A DNA stretch of 64,000 nt. It comes from Chryseobacterium viscerum. GTDB taxonomy: Bacteria > Bacteroidota > Bacteroidia > Flavobacteriales > Weeksellaceae. The DNA lies in assembly GCF_025949665.1 (NCBI RefSeq), contig NZ_JAPDFT010000002.1, positions 434,001 through 498,000 on the forward strand. Reading direction: 5' to 3'. A program made the position numbers and the translations under genes. The notes below the pieces were generated by a model, which was not told the DNA's origin, ran no database searches, and saw only the letters and a program-made list of their open reading frames with translations. Shown here piece by piece: positions 48,981 to 58,782 of the stretch. Position 1 is the stretch's first letter; every line of letters begins with the position of its first letter.

Positions 48981-51900
48981 TTGTCAATTGATTTTCTATC
49001 GTATTATACTTCTTTTTGGCAGAGAATTTCTCATCCAGATATTGAAAGAACATGTATAGTACAGGAATTACAAAAACTCCTAAAACCACGCCGCTCAGCA
49101 TTCCCATGGCAGCACTTGTACTGATTGATTTGTTTCCTGAAGCCATTCCTCCTGTAGAAATCATCAGCGGAATCATCCCTACAATAAAGGCTAAGGAAGT
49201 CATGATAATGGGACGTAATCTCGCCTTTGCTCCTTCCAGCGCGGAATCCAGAATGGAAAGACCTGCTTTTCGCCTTTGTATGGCAAATTCTACAATAAGA
49301 ATTGCATTTTTGGCTAATAAACCAATAAGCATGATCAATCCAACCTGTACATAGATATTATTATCCAGTCCAATCGCTTTTATTCCTAAGAACGCCCCTA
49401 CAATTCCCGTTGGGATGGAAAGCATTACGGCTAAAGGAAGAATATAACTTTCATATTGAGCTGCCAGAAGCAGGTATACAAAAAGTAAACACAGTCCAAA
49501 GATGGCAATCGTTTGATTTCCTGCGGATTTTTCTTCTAAACTCAATCCAGTCCATTCGTAGCTGTAATCAGACGGTAATTTGCTTAAAGTTTGTTCCAGT
49601 TTGCCCATCAACTCTCCGTTACTTACTCCTGGCTTTGGAGATACGTTGATATTTAATGAGTTATAAAGATTGTAACGCTGAACAGATTCCGGACCGTAGA
49701 CTTTTTTCAAAGTAATAAGGGTATTCGCCGGCACCATATCTCCTTTGTCATTCTTTACGAATATATCATTGAAAGCCTGCTCATCCATTCTGAAAACTCC
49801 ATCCGCCTTAATATTCACTCTGTAGAATTTCCCGAATCTTGAAAAATTCTGAGACTGGTCTCCTGAGAAATAGGTCTGAACAGTTCCCAACAAGTTTGAA
49901 ATGCTTACTCCAAGCTGTTTTGCTTTATCTTCATTCACTTCAAGCTCCATTTGGGGATAATCCGCCCTGAACATTGTGTAGGCAAATGCTACTTCGGGAA
50001 CCTGCATTAGCTGACCGATCAGTTCGTCCGCTTTAGCTTTAAGAACCTGAGGGTTTCTACCCATACGGTCCTGAAGCACAATTTCGGCATCGTTCGTCAT
50101 TCCGTATCCTTCTACCGGAGGTGATCTGAAAGTCATTACACTTCCTTCTCTGATCGCTCCTAATTTTGCATTCGCCATATCTACAACCTCCTGGATATCC
50201 TGAATCTCACCTCTTTCCTTTTTAGGTTTCAGCTTAACAAACCCCATTGCGTAAGCCGGTCCTGCACTATTACTAAGCAGGTTGAATCCTGTAATGGAAG
50301 TATTTTCCTGAACTGCATCTACATCTTTTAAGATTTTATTAATCTTATTGGAAACTTCCGTAGTTTTTGTCAATGCTGTTCCAGGAGGCATGCTTAAAGT
50401 GTACATAAAGAATCCGTCATCTTCCATCGGCACAAAACTTTTAGGCGTGCTTGACATCAGCCATCCTGCAACACCGATAACGGCTACGATTAATCCTCCT
50501 GCAATCCATTTTCGTCCTATTAAGAAACGAACTCCTTTTGCATAACGGTTGGTCATATTATTAAATCCTGCATTGAATGCTAGCGCAAATCTTTGCCCGA
50601 ATCCTTTTGGCTTTTTACCTTCTCCTGAATGATTGTTTTTCAAAAACACAGCACATAAAGCAGGGGTTAAAGTCAATGCGTTAACCGCTGAAATGATGAT
50701 CGCTATTGCTAATGTATAGGCAAACTGCTTATAGAATAATCCTGCCGAACCGGACATAAATCCGATTGGAATAAATACCGCTGACATCACTAATGTAATA
50801 GAAATCACCGCTCCTGTAATCTCACTCATCGCCTTGTGGGTAGCCTCTCTTCCTGAAAGATCTGTTCCTTCCATATTACTGTGGACGGCTTCCACCACTA
50901 CAATGGCATCATCCACTACAATCCCGATGGCCAGTACAAGGGCAAAAAGTGTCAAAACATTAATCGTAAACCCTAAAACCAGAAGGAAGAAGAATGTACC
51001 GATAATGGCTACCGGAACCGCCACTGCCGGAATAATCGTAGATCTGAAATCCTGCAAGAAAATAAATACAACGATAAACACCAGAATAAATGCTTCTATC
51101 AAAGTAGATTTTACCTGTCCTGTGGCCTCATCCAATCTTTCTTTGGTGCTCATTACCTTCGTATATTTAATACCCGGAGGGAATGATTTCGATAATTGAT
51201 CAAGGGCTTTGTTTACTCCTATTTCAATCTGATTGGCATTGGATCCTGTAGTCTGCATAATAGCTACAGTAACCGCATTCTTCCCATTAGAAAGGTTATC
51301 TCCTGTATTGGAAATGGCTCCGAATTCTACACGGGCTACATCTTTTAACCTTATGACCTGGCTTCCGGTATTTTTAACGATAATATTTTCATATTGTTCC
51401 GGCTTGTTCTTTTTTCCTTTATATCTGATTACATATTCTAACGCAGCATCAGATTCTTCTCCCAATTTACCCGGAGCAGATTCTAAACTGTGGTCTGCTA
51501 TTGCTCTGGAAACATCTGCCGGTTCAAGTCCGTAGGATGACATTTTCTGAGGGTTAAGCCATATTCTCATGGAATAATCCTTCAACCCGAAAACCATGGC
51601 CTGCCCTACTCCTTTCACCCTTTTAACCTGCGGAATAAGGTTGATATTCGCGTAGTTCTGAAGGAAAGTTTCATCATATTGTTTGTTATCTTCAGTATAA
51701 ATATTGAAAATCAACACCATACTGTTCTGCTGCTTGGATGTGGTTAATCCCATTCTCACTACCTCCTGCGGAAGTATCGGAGTGGCCTGCTGTACTCTGT
51801 TCTGTACGTTTACAGCTGCTTGATCGGCATTAACTCCCTGTTTGAATATAATGGAGATGGAGAATGTACCATCATTACTCGCTGTGGATTTCATGTATTC

Positions 51901-52125
51901 CATGTCTTCCACTCCATTGATCTGCTCTTCCAGCGGCGTTACCACAGAACGGATCACCGTTTCGCTATTTCCTCCCGGATACGATCCTGAAACAGTAATC
52001 GTAGGCGGAGAAATGTCCGGGAACCTAGTCACCGCCAGCTGGTTTAATCCTATAATCCCTAAAATAACGATGATAAGGGATATTACCGTCGCCAGTACCG
52101 GACGGTCTATTATCTTTTTTAACAT
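48967..52125 (-). CDS. RND efflux permease (HAE-1 type, AcrB-like)
   Basis: 1052 residues, the usual length for the hydrophobe/amphiphile efflux family. It shows 12 TM segments in two halves, TM4 proton-relay Asp pair in LAIGIVVDDAIVVVEAV, the HAE1 N-terminus (IIDRPVLATVISLIIVILGIIGL), ISPPTITVSGSYPGGNSETV and the porter region with SFPPGIKY. It exports hydrophobic drugs, bile-salt-like or dye compounds with H+ antiport. It is flanked by adaptor and outer-membrane duct genes; a LytTR system just upstream probably controls it. Confidence 0.95.
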   Translation of the reverse strand: MLKKIIDRPVLATVISLIIVILGIIGLNQLAVTRFPDISPPTITVSGSYPGGNSETVIRSVVTPLEEQINGVEDMEYMKSTASNDGTFSISIIFKQGVNADQAAVNVQNRVQQATPILPQEVVRMGLTTSKQQNSMVLIFNIYTEDNKQYDETFLQNYANINLIPQVKRVKGVGQAMVFGLKDYSMRIWLNPQKMSSYGLEPADVSRAIADHSLESAPGKLGEESDAALEYVIRYKGKKNKPEQYENIIVKNTGSQVIRLKDVARVEFGAISNTGDNLSNGKNAVTVAIMQTTGSNANQIEIGVNKALDQLSKSFPPGIKYTKVMSTKERLDEATGQVKSTLIEAFILVFIVVFIFLQDFRSTIIPAVAVPVAIIGTFFFLLVLGFTINVLTLFALVLAIGIVVDDAIVVVEAVHSNMEGTDLSGREATHKAMSEITGAVISITLVMSAVFIPIGFMSGSAGLFYKQFAYTLAIAIIISAVNALTLTPALCAVFLKNNHSGEGKKPKGFGQRFALAFNAGFNNMTNRYAKGVRFLIGRKWIAGGLIVAVIGVAGWLMSSTPKSFVPMEDDGFFMYTLSMPPGTALTKTTEVSNKINKILKDVDAVQENTSITGFNLLSNSAGPAYAMGFVKLKPKKERGEIQDIQEVVDMANAKLGAIREGSVMTFRSPPVEGYGMTNDAEIVLQDRMGRNPQVLKAKADELIGQLMQVPEVAFAYTMFRADYPQMELEVNEDKAKQLGVSISNLLGTVQTYFSGDQSQNFSRFGKFYRVNIKADGVFRMDEQAFNDIFVKNDKGDMVPANTLITLKKVYGPESVQRYNLYNSLNINVSPKPGVSNGELMGKLEQTLSKLPSDYSYEWTGLSLEEKSAGNQTIAIFGLCLLFVYLLLAAQYESYILPLAVMLSIPTGIVGAFLGIKAIGLDNNIYVQVGLIMLIGLLAKNAILIVEFAIQRRKAGLSILDSALEGAKARLRPIIMTSLAFIVGMIPLMISTGGMASGNKSISTSAAMGMLSGVVLGVFVIPVLYMFFQYLDEKFSAKKKYNTIENQLTNENI

Positions 52126-52154
52126 TTTTGAATTTTCTAAGAATGGTTATACAA

Positions 52155-53267
52155 CTATTTCAAATGAACTGTTGTCGCAACAACCTGAGCTCCGTCTGTA
52201 AGGGCATCAATTCTATTGATAGCGATCTTGTCTCCTGCATTCACGCCTTCTTTGATAAAATAATCCTGAGACGTACTTCCTGAAACAGTAATCTGAGTCA
52301 TTTTCACCTTATCCTTACCATTCAGTTTATAGACAAAGAATCTGTCCTGAATATCTTTCACGGATGTTTTCGGAAGTTTGACTACTCCATTCAGCGCATT
52401 GTGAATCATCACTCTAGCTGTTCCTCCGGCTCTTAATAACTTATCAGGATTTTGAAAAACAGCTTTCATCTGGATACTTCCTGTGTTTCTGTCGAAGTTT
52501 CCGCTGGCATTTTCCAATTTTCCTTTAAGAGAATAGGTGGAGCCGTCAGCAAGAATAAGCTCTACATTTTCTGCTGTATTTCCTGATGCAGACGCTTTGC
52601 TGTGTGAAATAAAATCAGCTTCATTCATTGAGAAATACACATTAACACTGTTGATACTTGAAAGAGTTGTCAAAGGTGATGCATCTGATGGGCTGATAAG
52701 GTTTCCTACTCTATTTGGAATTCTTCCTATGTATCCGCTCACCGGTGCTTTGATGTACGTAAAATTGGCATTGATCTTTGATGACCCTAATGATGATTGT
52801 GCCTGTGCTACCTGTGCTGATGCCGCTTTATAACTTGCCTGTGCTGTTTTCAACTGCATATCAGAAACTACTTTTCCTTCTACAAGGGGTTTCAGCTTTT
52901 CCACTTCAAGTCTTGCTGTTTCCTGTGCTGCCATAGCCGATTTCAAAGCAGCTTCATTGGTATTCACCTGCTCATTGTACACGGATGGATTTATTCTGAA
53001 AAGGGTCTGTCCTTTACTTACATACTGTCCTTCTTTGATATATACGGCTTCCAGATAACCTGTCACCTGCGCTTTAATATCTACATTGTCCTGTCCTTCT
53101 ATGCTTCCCGGGTATCCTGTAGACACTTCTGCATCTCCGGATTTCACCTGGATAAAATCTGTAGGCAGCGCCTGCTGCATTTGCTGAGTATTTTCCTGGC
53201 CGGAACCGCACGAATACAATATTGCTGCTGTAAGTGAGAGAACCAGATATCCTTTTCTGTAATTCAT
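52155..53267 (-). CDS. RND periplasmic adaptor (MFP) lipoprotein
   Basis: 370 residues with a lipobox (AAILYSCGS), a lipoyl/HlyD-type domain (VDIKAQVTGYLEAVYIKEGQYVSKGQTLFRINP), a coiled-coil hairpin (ALKSAMAAQETARLEVEKLKPLV and VAQAQSSLGSSK), and beta-barrel/MP domains (VYFSMNEADFISHSKA, GSIQMKAVFQNPDKLLRAGGTARVMI). It links permease and outer-membrane duct. It is the first gene of the pump operon. The upstream region holds a direct repeat with the spacing of a LytTR operator. Confidence 0.93.
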   Translation of the reverse strand: MNYRKGYLVLSLTAAILYSCGSGQENTQQMQQALPTDFIQVKSGDAEVSTGYPGSIEGQDNVDIKAQVTGYLEAVYIKEGQYVSKGQTLFRINPSVYNEQVNTNEAALKSAMAAQETARLEVEKLKPLVEGKVVSDMQLKTAQASYKAASAQVAQAQSSLGSSKINANFTYIKAPVSGYIGRIPNRVGNLISPSDASPLTTLSSINSVNVYFSMNEADFISHSKASASGNTAENVELILADGSTYSLKGKLENASGNFDRNTGSIQMKAVFQNPDKLLRAGGTARVMIHNALNGVVKLPKTSVKDIQDRFFVYKLNGKDKVKMTQITVSGSTSQDYFIKEGVNAGDKIAINRIDALTDGAQVVATTVHLK

Positions 53268-53294
53268 AACATTTGGTTTTAAATTTTACAGGAG

Positions 53295-53366
53295 CAAAAT
53301 AACTTCATCTTAGAGTGATATTCATTCAGAAGTTGGGTGAAGCGTCGTTAATCGCAGGTGAAGCGT
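53295..53366 (-). promoter_or_regulatory. Candidate LytTR operator and promoter of the RND operon
   Basis: On the minus strand, two perfect copies of ACGCTTCACC (53336-53345 and 53357-53366) lie at a 21-bp period, the geometry of LytTR binding sites. A near-consensus -7 box TTATTTTG is at 53295-53302, so the repeat centre is near -60. No -33 TTTG is visible, as expected for an activator-dependent promoter. The LytTR regulator gene is immediately upstream. Confidence 0.6.
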
Positions 53367-53486
53367 ATGATACCAAAAATGAAAAGAAAACGGCTGTTTT
53401 TCCTTATAATTGTGATAAAAAAGAGATTTTCCGGAAAAATAAGTGTTAAATCACTAAATAATATCTCTCACAGGTAAAACAAAAAA

Positions 53487-53511
53487 AGATTGCTTTGTGT
53501 AAAAGCAATCT
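53487..53511 (-). terminator. Terminator of the LytS/LytTR pair
   Basis: Perfect 10-bp stem AGATTGCTTT/AAAGCAATCT with a GTGTA loop; a run of seven T follows on the minus strand. It separates the regulators from the pump operon. Confidence 0.85.
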
Positions 53512-53530
53512 CGTTTGTATTTTTATGAAA

Positions 53531-54295
53531 TTAATAATCCATCCAGGATTTGAAAATGGAAGCTTTTTCACGGCTTACAATGACTTCCATATCAGGCTGA
53601 TTTCTGAGTTCCAGCTTCAGCTTTCCATTAAAATGATTAAAAATCTGCTTTACAGAATTGATGTGAATGATAACCTGTCTGTTAGCCCGGAAAAAGAATT
53701 TGGGATCCAACTGTTTTTCAAGCTCTTCCAGTGTTTGTGGAACATTTTCTACCACTCCGGTATTCAGCATGGCTTTACTGATTCCCAACTCGGTATAAAA
53801 GTATAAGATGTCTTCTGCCAGAACAGTTTTATATCCATCTCTATGAGCTATGAGAAAGCGTTTTCTGTAATCTTTCGGCTGGAGATAATTCAGCAGACCT
53901 TCAATGGCAGTTCCCACTACCGGAACGGTTTCCATAAAGGTTTCGTAACGTTTTAATGCTGCATCCAGCTCTTCTTCCTCGATAGGTTTCAGAAGGTAAT
54001 CTACACTGTTGTATTTGAATGCCTGTACTGCATATTCATCGTATGCTGTGGTGAATATGACTGCACTTTTAATTTCATGTTTGTTAAAGATTTCAAAGCT
54101 GAGTCCATCTGCAAGGCGCACATCCATCATAATGACATCCGGAACGACATTATTTTCCAGCCAATGTACCGTTGAGGTAATTGAGTCTTCTACAGACAGG
54201 ATTTCGATATGGGGTCTTAATTTCAACAACAGCCTTTTTAATCTATCTGCATTAGGTCTTTCGTCTTCAACTATTAAAACTTTATTAATCTTCAT
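53531..54295 (-). CDS. LytTR-family response regulator
   Basis: 254 residues: receiver (acidic pair in VLIVEDERP, phospho-Asp in PDVIMMDVRLADGLS, Lys in DYLLKPIEEEEL) and a LytTR DNA-binding domain (about 145-254; RKRFLIAHRDGYKTVLAEDILYFYTE, FFRANRQVIIHINSVKQIFNHFNGKL). Unlike the regulator at 22878, the phospho-acceptor is intact. It overlaps the kinase gene by 4 bp (ATGA). It probably regulates the RND pump genes downstream through the direct repeat found there. Confidence 0.94.
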   Translation of the reverse strand: MKINKVLIVEDERPNADRLKRLLLKLRPHIEILSVEDSITSTVHWLENNVVPDVIMMDVRLADGLSFEIFNKHEIKSAVIFTTAYDEYAVQAFKYNSVDYLLKPIEEEELDAALKRYETFMETVPVVGTAIEGLLNYLQPKDYRKRFLIAHRDGYKTVLAEDILYFYTELGISKAMLNTGVVENVPQTLEELEKQLDPKFFFRANRQVIIHINSVKQIFNHFNGKLKLELRNQPDMEVIVSREKASIFKSWMDY

Positions 54296-55413
54296 ATCAA
54301 TGGGAGTTTTACAATAAATTTATCTTCAGTTTTTTCAATCACAGGCTTAGGATATCCAAGGATTTCGTAACGTGCAATGATATTGGTAAGTCCTACTCCT
54401 GAGGAATCCGGCTTATTGATCAAAGGCAGAAATGTATTAGAAACAACCAATTCTCCTTCAGTGTTTGTATAAATATGGATTTCCAGAGGATTTGCTTTAG
54501 AGGTCTGGTTATGCTTAATGGCATTTTCAACCAATAATTGTAAAGACAGCGGAAGAGTAAATCTGGATCTGTACTCTTCCTGAATATCTATTTTGAATAT
54601 AACACCTTCGCCAATTCTTTTTTCAATCAGAAAGATGTAGGATTCTAAAAATTTGAGCTCCTCTTCTAATGCAATAATATCTTTTTTGGAATTGACTAAC
54701 AGGTACCTGTATACTCTCGCAAATTTTTCGGAATAATCATACCCTAGCTGCTGATCTTCCAGGATGAGTTCTGACAACACACTTAAGTTATTGAAAATAA
54801 AATGAGGATCTATCTGAAGCTTAAGTGCCTGAAGTTCAGCCGCCATAGCTACCTGTTTGTGTTTGGAAGCCCTCAGTTTATGCTGGGCAGCTTCTACTGC
54901 TGTTTTTTTCCAGTTTTCAAGTAAATAATCCACGGTATTAAAAGCACTGATAATCAATGATATTATAATATTAGTTGCAATCCACTGCCCAAGAAGTGTA
55001 TATTCTCTCCGGGAATCCATATCAGGTAATGTCACAGAGGTACAGGAACCTACAATTCCATTGATAATAATCACAATCATGACACTTCCCACAATTTGCA
55101 GTAAGCATTGGATGAGCAGTCGCTTTACAGTTCTGTCTCTCCAGGGAAGCAATTTATTGAGCGTTCTGTCTATAAATATACTTACCTCTGAAATAATGAT
55201 GGAAAAAAAGACAATCCAGGTGCCATCTTCCAGAATCATCTTCAGCGGACCATTCAGATATTCTTTCCAAACAGGGTCAAAGGGATCAATAAGGTAGGAA
55301 AAAACACAGAAAGTAACCACTGCCAGTGCCCAGATCACGAGCCTTCTTTTCATGGTGGAAAGAATCTTCTTATTCCGTACTATATTTTTTCTGATGGAAG
55401 AAATCCTATTCAT
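54292..55413 (-). CDS. LytS-type histidine kinase (HisKA_7TM/5TM-like)
   Basis: 373 residues with four hydrophobic segments in the first 170 residues (LVIWALAVVTFCVFSYLI, WIVFFSIIISEVSIFI, QIVGSVMIVIIINGIVG, QWIATNIIISLIISAFN), then a LytS-like catalytic part: phospho-His motif QIDPHFIFNNLSVLSELI, N-box LPLSLQLLVENAIKHNQ and a G-box (SSGVGLTNIIARYEILGYP). It has no PAS or extracytoplasmic sensor domain, so it probably senses within the membrane. It is translationally coupled to the LytTR regulator. Confidence 0.92.
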   Translation of the reverse strand: MNRISSIRKNIVRNKKILSTMKRRLVIWALAVVTFCVFSYLIDPFDPVWKEYLNGPLKMILEDGTWIVFFSIIISEVSIFIDRTLNKLLPWRDRTVKRLLIQCLLQIVGSVMIVIIINGIVGSCTSVTLPDMDSRREYTLLGQWIATNIIISLIISAFNTVDYLLENWKKTAVEAAQHKLRASKHKQVAMAAELQALKLQIDPHFIFNNLSVLSELILEDQQLGYDYSEKFARVYRYLLVNSKKDIIALEEELKFLESYIFLIEKRIGEGVIFKIDIQEEYRSRFTLPLSLQLLVENAIKHNQTSKANPLEIHIYTNTEGELVVSNTFLPLINKPDSSGVGLTNIIARYEILGYPKPVIEKTEDKFIVKLPLI

Positions 55414-55615
55414 ATCAGGGACTTTGTGAATGTAAATATAGAAATAGATTTTATATGAGTATCCTCTATTTTAGACGAGACCGCCAAAACAGTACCTGAA
55501 ACGTAAAATAGGAACGTTAAAATGGAAGTGACGGTTCATCACCTGAAAAAGACATTTCATCATCATTTTATGCAATGTCACCCTATTTTTATGATCAGTG
55601 AGCAGCTGTATACTA

Positions 55616-55623
55616 TAGTTTTG
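55616..55623 (+). promoter_or_regulatory. -7 box of the universal stress protein gene
   Basis: TAGTTTTG is an exact TAnnTTTG match, 19 bp before the ATG; the upstream TTTATG is a poor -33 at slightly long spacing. Confidence 0.4.
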
Positions 55624-55642
55624 CAGCATTAAATCCGGTACA

Positions 55643-56467
55643 ATGAAAACAATAATTGTCTGCACAGATTTTTCCCAGGAAGCTGAAAATGCCACTCATT
55701 ACGCAGCATCTATAGCCAAAGAGAATAAATACAGGATCATACTTTTCAATCTGCAATCCATTTCTATTCACGCTTTGAATGCACAGGTTTCGGCAGATTT
55801 TTTCTATACTCAAACACTTAAAAATCAGAAAAAGCTGAAAGATAAAGCGAGTGAACTAAAGACTCTTTACTCTATAGAAACCGGACATCATCTGGCTTCC
55901 GGCAATTTCATGGAAGAGCTTGAAAAGTGTATACTGCTCCACGAATGTGATTTGATTGTGATGGGTATGGCTGAAAAAACTCTTGAGCAAAAGCTTTTAG
56001 GAAATAGTGTAACAAGGGCTATTCATAAAATAAAGAAACCCATATTAATTGTTCCTTCTCATATAGAATATACAGGAATCCGGAAGATTCTTTTTGCTTA
56101 TGATACTCACAAAAGTATGACCTGGTCTGCAATGAACGATATTTATTATTTTATTAATGAATTTAATGCTGAAGTTGAGGTATTCAATGTAAGTGAAAGT
56201 TTGGAGGATTTTGCAGAGGTTATTCATGATATTGACCTGAATTCCGGATATAATCTGGATGATATTAAGTATAGTTTTAAAATGATTCAATCTATCGAAG
56301 TCATTAAAGCCATTGAAGAGGAAATAAAGCTTACCAATCCTGACCTTCTGACTATGGTTCCCTACAAATATAATCTTGTGGAGTCTCTTTTTCATCGCAG
56401 TAAAACAGCTATTATGGCCTATAAAAATAAGATACCATTACTGTCAATTCCCTTAAACATAGATTAA
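55643..56467 (+). CDS. Universal stress protein (two USP-like domains)
   Basis: 274 residues. The first UspA domain spans 1-140 (KTIIVCTDFSQEAENATHYAASIAKENKYRIIL, then VMGMAEKTLEQKLLGNSVTRAIHKIKKPILIVP, where the G-x(9-10)-G-[ST] nucleotide pattern is degenerate). The second (145-274; RKILFAYDTHKSMTWSAMNDIYYF ... KTAIMAYKNKIPLLSIPLNID) is weaker and lacks an ATP loop. Cytosolic, typically induced in stress or redox changes. It is a single gene with a good terminator. Confidence 0.88.
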   Translation: MKTIIVCTDFSQEAENATHYAASIAKENKYRIILFNLQSISIHALNAQVSADFFYTQTLKNQKKLKDKASELKTLYSIETGHHLASGNFMEELEKCILLHECDLIVMGMAEKTLEQKLLGNSVTRAIHKIKKPILIVPSHIEYTGIRKILFAYDTHKSMTWSAMNDIYYFINEFNAEVEVFNVSESLEDFAEVIHDIDLNSGYNLDDIKYSFKMIQSIEVIKAIEEEIKLTNPDLLTMVPYKYNLVESLFHRSKTAIMAYKNKIPLLSIPLNID

Positions 56468-56786
56468 GAATCAATAAAAATCTGTTCATATTTGAATTAT
56501 CCTTTTTGCCTTTAAGGGCTAAATTTTACACTTAATCTTGTTTGACAGGACCGGAAATTTCTTTCCGGTCCTGTTTTTCATACTCAGTTTCGGAATCAAA
56601 AATGAATTACCATTTTAATAATCATAATTAATATTTTTTTTTAAAAACAAAAACAAACTGATAATTTAAATTCACATGAATATAAAAAAGCCGTAAATTT
56701 AGTAAAGGATAAAAAACAGTGTTTTCCCTCTTTTTTATAGTTGTACCGTTAGCTAATTTTGTTCAATAAAATTAAAAACCATAAAA
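56468..56786. other. 319-bp intergenic region after the USP gene
   Basis: Contains the USP terminator (next entry) and an exact -7 box TAATTTTG at 56754-56761, 25 bp before the lipoprotein ATG; the -33 element is not clear. Otherwise AT-rich, no gene seen. Confidence 0.45.
56545..56579 (+). terminator. Terminator of the USP gene
   Basis: Perfect 13-bp stem ACAGGACCGGAAA/TTTCCGGTCCTGT with a TTTC loop and a T-run. Confidence 0.9.
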
Positions 56787-57341
56787 ATGAAAACTTCCTT
56801 TTTTACTAAGACTTTAAGTCTGCTCTGTGCAGCATTTATTCTAACCCTCTGTCTGCTAAGCTGCACCCGCTGCTCCGAACCACCTCAGGAACCCGTTAGT
56901 AACAGTTATAAAAAGAAACTGATCAGCTACCGTGAAGGCCGGGTCCTTTTTGATGAATACACCAGGACTAATCATGAAGTTCTTATGAAATACAGAAACG
57001 GTGAACCTGACTCCCGATGGTACTGGTTTTCGCTGGAAGACATGGAAGGATATATTAAATACGTAAAAGAAAATGCAAAAAAACAAAAATTAAAAAATCC
57101 GGGAATCAGGATTTACATGGGAAAATATCCGATGAATCATCCTAAAAACAGAATGGCAAAACCGGAATATGCAGGTTATCAGACTATATTTTTAGTTCCT
57201 ACTGCTCAAAAAAGAGAAAGAACCAACGCAGTGTCCAGATCAGCCACCACCGAGGAAAATACAGATGTTCCTTCTATAGAATCTATGAACATGACCAATC
57301 TGGCACCACCTCCAAAAACACTGTCAGGAACAATGCCTTAA
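56787..57341 (+). CDS. Lipoprotein of unknown function
   Basis: 184 residues with a lipobox (LTLCLLSCTRC) and a Cys-rich start. The middle part (LFDEYTRTNHEVLMKYRNGEPDSRWYWFSLEDMEGYIKYVKENAKKQKLKNPGIRIYMGKYP) is a recurring module in Chryseobacterium; its function is not known. The C-terminal 45 residues are S/T/P-rich and disordered. It is 12 bp upstream of a membrane-protein gene and apparently in one unit with the two-component system that follows. Confidence 0.7.
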   Translation: MKTSFFTKTLSLLCAAFILTLCLLSCTRCSEPPQEPVSNSYKKKLISYREGRVLFDEYTRTNHEVLMKYRNGEPDSRWYWFSLEDMEGYIKYVKENAKKQKLKNPGIRIYMGKYPMNHPKNRMAKPEYAGYQTIFLVPTAQKRERTNAVSRSATTEENTDVPSIESMNMTNLAPPPKTLSGTMP

Positions 57342-57353
57342 AAACACAAAATT

Positions 57354-57998
57354 ATGAACTGGAATATTGAAACAGGGAAACAGATATCGATGATCCTATC
57401 CATCATAGTGATGCTTTTAATGATCATAAAATATAGAAAAACCGGAAAGGAGAATTTATTTTTTATCATTGGATATCTGTTGTTTTCCCTGATTGATATT
57501 TTCTGTTATTTCTACTTCCGGCTTACCAATCTGCCTACGGACATATTTTATGTAATTGGGTTTTTAATGATCGTATTCTTTTTATATTTATTTTATTATC
57601 ACCAGTTATTATATGTTCCGCTGCTCAAAAAGATACAGACTATCATCCTGATTCTTTTTGTCCTCAATATTGCTGTCATGTTTTACACAGAAGATGATCT
57701 GCTCCATCATTTTTCTTTTAATATGCTGTATGTAGATATTCTTTTGTTGTTATTTTCAATTATTTTGTTCCTGTACCAAACCTTTAACTCTGATAAAATA
57801 CTGGAAATCAAAAGCTATTTACCATTCTGGATATCAGTGGCTTTACTGATCTTTTTTATTGGAAGTATTCCGATACTCTTTTTCAGGACTACTGTTTCGG
57901 AGACTATTTATTTCTTCATTTTATTTATGCTGAATCTGATCAGTAACGGCATACTCATACTAGGCTTAATTTGGAACAAACAAGAAAAAATCAGATAA
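57354..57998 (+). CDS. Seven-helix membrane protein, next to kinase
   Basis: 214 residues, nearly all hydrophobic, with about seven membrane helices (ISMILSIIVMLLMII, LFFIIGYLLFSLIDIFCYFYF, IFYVIGFLMIVFFLYLFYY, IILILFVLNIAVMFY and others) and few charges. It resembles 7TM sensor or YhhN-like topologies but shows no signature. Its stop is 13 bp before the kinase gene, so it is cotranscribed and may serve as the sensory partner of a kinase that has only one TM of its own; this is inference. Confidence 0.75.
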   Translation: MNWNIETGKQISMILSIIVMLLMIIKYRKTGKENLFFIIGYLLFSLIDIFCYFYFRLTNLPTDIFYVIGFLMIVFFLYLFYYHQLLYVPLLKKIQTIILILFVLNIAVMFYTEDDLLHHFSFNMLYVDILLLLFSIILFLYQTFNSDKILEIKSYLPFWISVALLIFFIGSIPILFFRTTVSETIYFFILFMLNLISNGILILGLIWNKQEKIR

Positions 57999-58011
57999 AT
58001 GCTTTTCAGAT

Positions 58012-58782
58012 ATGGAAGAGAATAATTTGGTCATCATCTTTACGATTACTTTATTCATCGTTGTTTTAACAATGATCTTCATTTATGCTGTTTTCATCAA
58101 GAAAAAGACAACCCTGCTGATAGAGCAAAAAGAAAAAGATTTGCGGTTTGAAAAAGAGCTGGCTACTTCACAGGTAGAAATGAAGGAACAGACCTTGAAC
58201 TACATAGGTCAGGAATTACACGATGATCTTGGACAAAAACTTTCCGTGGTCCGATTGCGGCAAAACCAACTGATTACCAAATTAAAAAACAATGAAAAAG
58301 AAGACCTGATTGAGCTCAATGAACTATTGGGTGAATGTATACAGGATATAAGAAACCTGTCTAAAACATTAATTACTGAACAGATTATTCATTTCGGACT
58401 GGCAGAATCCGTTGAAAGAGAAGTTCAGCGGATCAAAAAGCTGAAATTATTAAAAATAGAGTTCATTACCCAGAAACAGGATATTGATATTTCCCCAAAA
58501 CATGGTCTGATCCTTTTCAGAATTATCCAGGAAAGTATCAACAATATTCTGAAACATTCCAAAGCCAAAAATGTTTCCATACAAATGGAAGATGATTGTG
58601 AAAAACTGCACATCAGCATTTCCGACAACGGAAGAGGCTTTGATACCAACAGTATTCAGGACGGTTCAGGATTAAAAAACATGGAACTGAGAGCAAAACT
58701 GATTCATGCCGAACTGTCTATACGCTCAGAATTGAATAAAGGAACACAAACTTTGATAACCTATCATAAAAATTTATTATGA
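58012..58782 (+). CDS. NarL-type sensor histidine kinase (HisKA_3)
   Basis: 256 residues: a single N-terminal TM (LVIIFTITLFIVVLTMIFIYAVFI), a short coiled helix, the HisKA_3 dimerisation helix with the phospho-His in IGQELHDDLGQKLSVVRLRQ, and a HATPase_c domain (N-box ILFRIIQESINNILKHSKAKN, G1 ISDNGRGFD, G2 GSGLKNMELRAKLI). There is no extracytoplasmic sensor. It overlaps the response regulator gene by 4 bp (ATGA). Confidence 0.92.
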   Translation: MEENNLVIIFTITLFIVVLTMIFIYAVFIKKKTTLLIEQKEKDLRFEKELATSQVEMKEQTLNYIGQELHDDLGQKLSVVRLRQNQLITKLKNNEKEDLIELNELLGECIQDIRNLSKTLITEQIIHFGLAESVEREVQRIKKLKLLKIEFITQKQDIDISPKHGLILFRIIQESINNILKHSKAKNVSIQMEDDCEKLHISISDNGRGFDTNSIQDGSGLKNMELRAKLIHAELSIRSELNKGTQTLITYHKNLL

